DNA from: Woeseiaceae bacterium
Lineage (GTDB): Bacteria; Pseudomonadota; Gammaproteobacteria; Steroidobacterales; Woeseiaceae
Direction: 5' to 3'
Length of the DNA: 45,408 nt
Assembly: GCA_013001045.1 (NCBI GenBank)
Contig: JABDNG010000009.1
Coordinates: 1-45,408 of the forward strand
A program made the position numbers and the translations under genes. Each line of letters opens with the position of its first letter. The first letter of the stretch is position 1. Below are positions 43,403 to 45,408 of this stretch, one piece after another. Under the pieces are notes generated by a model. The model did not search any database. It was not told the DNA's origin and was given only the letters and a program-made list of their open reading frames with translations.

Positions 43403-43801
43403 TCAAAACTCGAATCGAAGGACTGACGCAGGTCGTGTTCTCTCAAACGGCAGGTCCATCAGGTCGGTCTCCCGCCGCATGCGCAGTTCTGCTCCGGGGT
43501 CATAGCCCCAACGGATTCGCGACGGGCTCTTTATTTTGATGTCCAGGGAGCTCCGCCACCGCGCCCTTTCCATGAGCCGCTGCTGTTCAAAATAATCGTC
43601 CAGGACGCGTTTTCGCAATTGTTCAACATACAGGGCATCGATATCGACAGGGTCGCCGCTTCGAGGTCCGTAAACAACGACTTCTTCGATGGTCTTGTCG
43701 TCGGCGATCGGCGGGTCTTGTACTTCCTGCGCAAACGTCAGCAGCGGTATCGTGGCAACCGCCGCGATGAGTTTCAGGGACGTGTTACGAATATTTCGCA
43801 T
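43403..43801 (-). CDS. Small exported protein with TonB-box-like segment
   Basis: A 132-residue protein with a Sec signal peptide (LKLIAAVATIPLLTFAQE). Just after it comes TIEEVVVYGPRSGDP, a stretch that looks like the 'EEVVVxG' start of TonB-dependent receptor plugs, but no receptor follows. The rest is charged and Arg-rich (LRKRVLDDYFEQQRLMERARWRSSLDIKIKSP, then PFERTRPASVLRFEF). The function is unknown. Its ATG overlaps the TGA of the upstream solute-binding-protein gene by one base (TGATG), so the two are coupled. It converges with hemG. Confidence 0.65.
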   Translation of the reverse strand: MRNIRNTSLKLIAAVATIPLLTFAQEVQDPPIADDKTIEEVVVYGPRSGDPVDIDALYVEQLRKRVLDDYFEQQRLMERARWRSSLDIKIKSPSRIRWGYDPGAELRMRRETDLMDLPFERTRPASVLRFEF

Positions 43802-44601
43802 CAGTCACCGAGAGTCGGCGTCCAGTCCAGTGTTCCAAACCAGTAGTCGTGTGAAGTCGCGAGCCAGTTGTCGGTTTGCCTCACCGTCACCCATGCATCA
43901 AGGAAGTTCAGAAGTTGCTGCTCGCCTTTCTTTACGGCAAGCGCCTCGCTCGAAGCGACCAGCGGCTCGTTGATCGGCAGATCGAGCTTCGCGGGATTCC
44001 TGAGTACCAGGAACCGGACTTCGGGGATAGCGGCAAGATAGGCGTGAGCGCGACCCTCGAGCACCTCTTTTTCCGCGGGCTCTTTCGTTGCGAACACTTT
44101 TACGTTGGCGCGCTCGAACAAGGTCTCGGCGACGTTCGCCGCCATCGTCTCGGCAACCGTGGTGATAGTGACACTCTTGTCATTCAGGTCATCCAGCGTC
44201 TTCATGTCCTGCGTCTTCATAGTATTGGTTGCCAGTCCGACACCGGATAATGCGAGCGGGCGACTGAAGTTCACCCTGAGCGCGCGCTCCGGCGTAATCG
44301 CCATGCCGCCGGCAATGACATCGATTTCGCCCTTATCCAGGGCCGGGATTATTGCGTCCCATTCGTAGACCTTGAGTTCCGCACTGACGCCCATATCCGC
44401 TGCGATCTGCTTCGCAACGTCGACTTCAAAACCGATCAGATCGCCGGATTTGGTGCGCATCGTCCATGGCACGAACTCGGCAACGCCAACGCGAATCGCG
44501 CCTCTGTCGAGAATCTCGTCGAGGACATCGGCGGAGGCAAGGGATGCGACAAACAGAGACAACAGCGGTAGCAGTCGCGCGAGTAACTTGAATCGATGCA
44601 T
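43801..44601 (-). CDS. Periplasmic amino-acid-type solute-binding protein (SBP_bac_3)
   Basis: A 266-residue protein: Sec signal peptide MHRFKLLARLLPLLSLFVASLASA, then the family-3 binding fold. The opening 'GAIRVGVAEFVPWTMRTKSGDLIGFEVDVAKQIAADMGV' and 'WDAIIPALDKGEIDVIAGGMAITPERALRVNFSRP' are the classic signature of polar-amino-acid ABC binding proteins. No permease or ATPase gene is next to it, so it works with a distant transporter or acts as a sensor. GAGAG lies before the ATG. It is upstream of, and overlaps, the small exported-protein gene. Confidence 0.92.
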   Translation of the reverse strand: MHRFKLLARLLPLLSLFVASLASADVLDEILDRGAIRVGVAEFVPWTMRTKSGDLIGFEVDVAKQIAADMGVSAELKVYEWDAIIPALDKGEIDVIAGGMAITPERALRVNFSRPLALSGVGLATNTMKTQDMKTLDDLNDKSVTITTVAETMAANVAETLFERANVKVFATKEPAEKEVLEGRAHAYLAAIPEVRFLVLRNPAKLDLPINEPLVASSEALAVKKGEQQLLNFLDAWVTVRQTDNWLATSHDYWFGTLDWTPTLGD

Positions 44602-44792
44602 GTTGATTCTCTCAGTATTGATGTGGTCGCTTCCTCAGGTTCATGAATTTTCGTTAATCCAGGTGGCATTGTCCAGCGCCCAATTTTGGTTCCTCGCACT
44701 TTTACTCAAGCAATCGATTTTCCCAGGGTGGAGAATCGGAATCGATTTCGGCTGAGCGCCGCTTATACTGGGGAGAGACGACGAAGGACACG

Positions 44793-44825
44793 ATGAGGTC
44801 CGCTGCCATGAAACTCATAGGATGA
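44793..44825 (+). CDS. Possible 10-residue leader peptide coupled to the lipoprotein hydrolase
   Basis: ATG at 44793, preceded by AAGGA (four bases away), opens a 10-codon frame (MRSAAMKLIG) whose TGA overlaps the ATG of the next gene (ATGA at 44822-44825). The downstream gene has no ribosome-binding site of its own except AGG, so it could depend on coupling. This may be chance. Confidence 0.3.
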   Translation: MRSAAMKLIG

Positions 44826-45408
44826 GCCTGCAAAGGATTACAAAACACGACGACCGGTTCCGGGCGGCCGTTGTGATGATGATCATTGCGCAACTGTCGT
44901 CGGGGCTGGCCTCTTGTACCACTGTCGAGCCGACTCGGACGGTCGCAGGGTCCGGCGGGGTGTCCATCGCCTATGATGTCGCGGGGTCCGGCAATACCGC
45001 GTTGATTCTCGTGCATGGCTGGTCGTGCGACCGGTCCTACTGGCGAGAGCAGGTGGCTGCGTTCGCAACAAATTATCGCGTGGTTGCGATCGACCTCGGC
45101 GGGCACGGAGCATCGCCTGCCCATCGTGACGACTGGTCGATAGAGAGCTTCGGGCAGGATGTTGCCGCGGTGGCAAATGCTGTCGATGCGGACAACCTCG
45201 TTCTGGTCGGCCACTCGATGAGTGGCCCGGTCGTGCTCGACGCGGCCCTGCGTCTCGGCGACCGCGTAGCCGGAATCGTCGGCGTCGACACTCATAAGGA
45301 TGTTTCGGCCGGACCCCTGAGTCCCGACCGGGCCGAGGCAATGTTCTCTGTTTATGCAGAAGACTTCCCCACGAAGATGGAAGCGCTGGCTCGCAGAGTG
45401 TTCTTCAC
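44822..45408 (+). CDS. Alpha/beta hydrolase lipoprotein, 3' truncated by the window edge
   Basis: The frame is open to the right edge (195 residues visible). The N-terminus holds a signal segment VVMMIIAQLSSGLASC whose lipobox Cys is residue 32, so the protein is probably a lipoprotein. The hydrolase fold follows: LILVHGWSCDRSYW (oxyanion), VVAIDLGGHGAS, and nucleophile elbow GHSMSG. The acid and His lie beyond the window. The resemblance is to esterases/haloalkane-dehalogenase-like hydrolases; the substrate is unknown. The start is ATG 44822, overlapping a possible short leader frame. Confidence 0.85.
   Translation, partial: MSLQRITKHDDRFRAAVVMMIIAQLSSGLASCTTVEPTRTVAGSGGVSIAYDVAGSGNTALILVHGWSCDRSYWREQVAAFATNYRVVAIDLGGHGASPAHRDDWSIESFGQDVAAVANAVDADNLVLVGHSMSGPVVLDAALRLGDRVAGIVGVDTHKDVSAGPLSPDRAEAMFSVYAEDFPTKMEALARRVFF

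Noticed and set aside
44702..45295. 197-codon minus-strand frame at the right end
   Set aside because: It is antisense to the truncated alpha/beta hydrolase, whose lipobox and GHSMSG motif are clear.

Overview
The window reads as chromosomal DNA of a Gram-negative gammaproteobacterium, probably marine or sediment-dwelling. Signs are several lipoproteins and exported proteins with Gram-negative signal peptides, gammaproteobacterial forms of DbpA, YbiT, FadH and HemG, a NhaC antiporter, wax-ester/triacylglycerol synthesis genes and a Gram-negative class D-like sortase. By eye the base composition is in the mid-50s % GC. The exact lineage (for example Woeseiales-like) is only a guess. No rRNA, tRNA, CRISPR array, insertion sequence or phage gene was seen. 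Coding density is high and no gene-free stretch exceeds 300 bases.

Region by region. (1) 2-3304: the tail of an LVIVD-type protein, then a minus-strand set made of a ThiF/MoeB-type E1 enzyme, a BNR-repeat protein and a ubiquitin-fold MoaD/ThiS protein ending in Gly-Gly. (2) 3370-9481: the most interesting block. It holds a B12-binding radical SAM enzyme of the RiPP-maturation type, a haem-oxygenase-like diiron oxidase, a TIR-TolB_N/FlgO-like-TPR protein abutting the oxidase gene, a 62-residue charged peptide with strong promoter and ribosome-binding signals, and a cytosolic-looking S53 (sedolisin) peptidase lacking its propeptide. I infer a peptide-modification locus. (3) 9561-16351: alpha/beta hydrolase plus FadH, a Cys-rich small protein, DbpA helicase and the ABC-F protein YbiT. 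(4) 16512-23282: an LEA14-like lipoprotein, an unusual flavin monooxygenase/pentapeptide/K+-channel fusion, a GAF protein with a degenerate GGDEF domain, a DUF1232 protein fused to a TauD-like domain with lost metal ligands, and an EcsC protein.

(5) 23468-31152: a neutral-lipid block. A patatin lipase and an alpha/beta hydrolase converge on an operon encoding HAD-PlsC, PlsB and a WS/DGAT acyltransferase, a gene set also clustered in mycobacteria. (6) 31219-34573: a minus-strand run of envelope proteins of unknown role and a PurD-like ATP-grasp ligase. (7) 34668-36407: a compact sortase operon comprising a coiled-coil lipoprotein, a sortase and a small secreted substrate with an LPSTA sorting signal. 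(8) 36636-42717: NhaC antiporter divergent from pyruvate phosphate dikinase, with a 23-bp near-perfect palindrome between them, and a variant pyruvate kinase converging on the dikinase with no bases between the stop codons. (9) 42803-45408: HemG, a small secreted protein, an amino-acid-type solute-binding protein and a truncated lipoprotein hydrolase.
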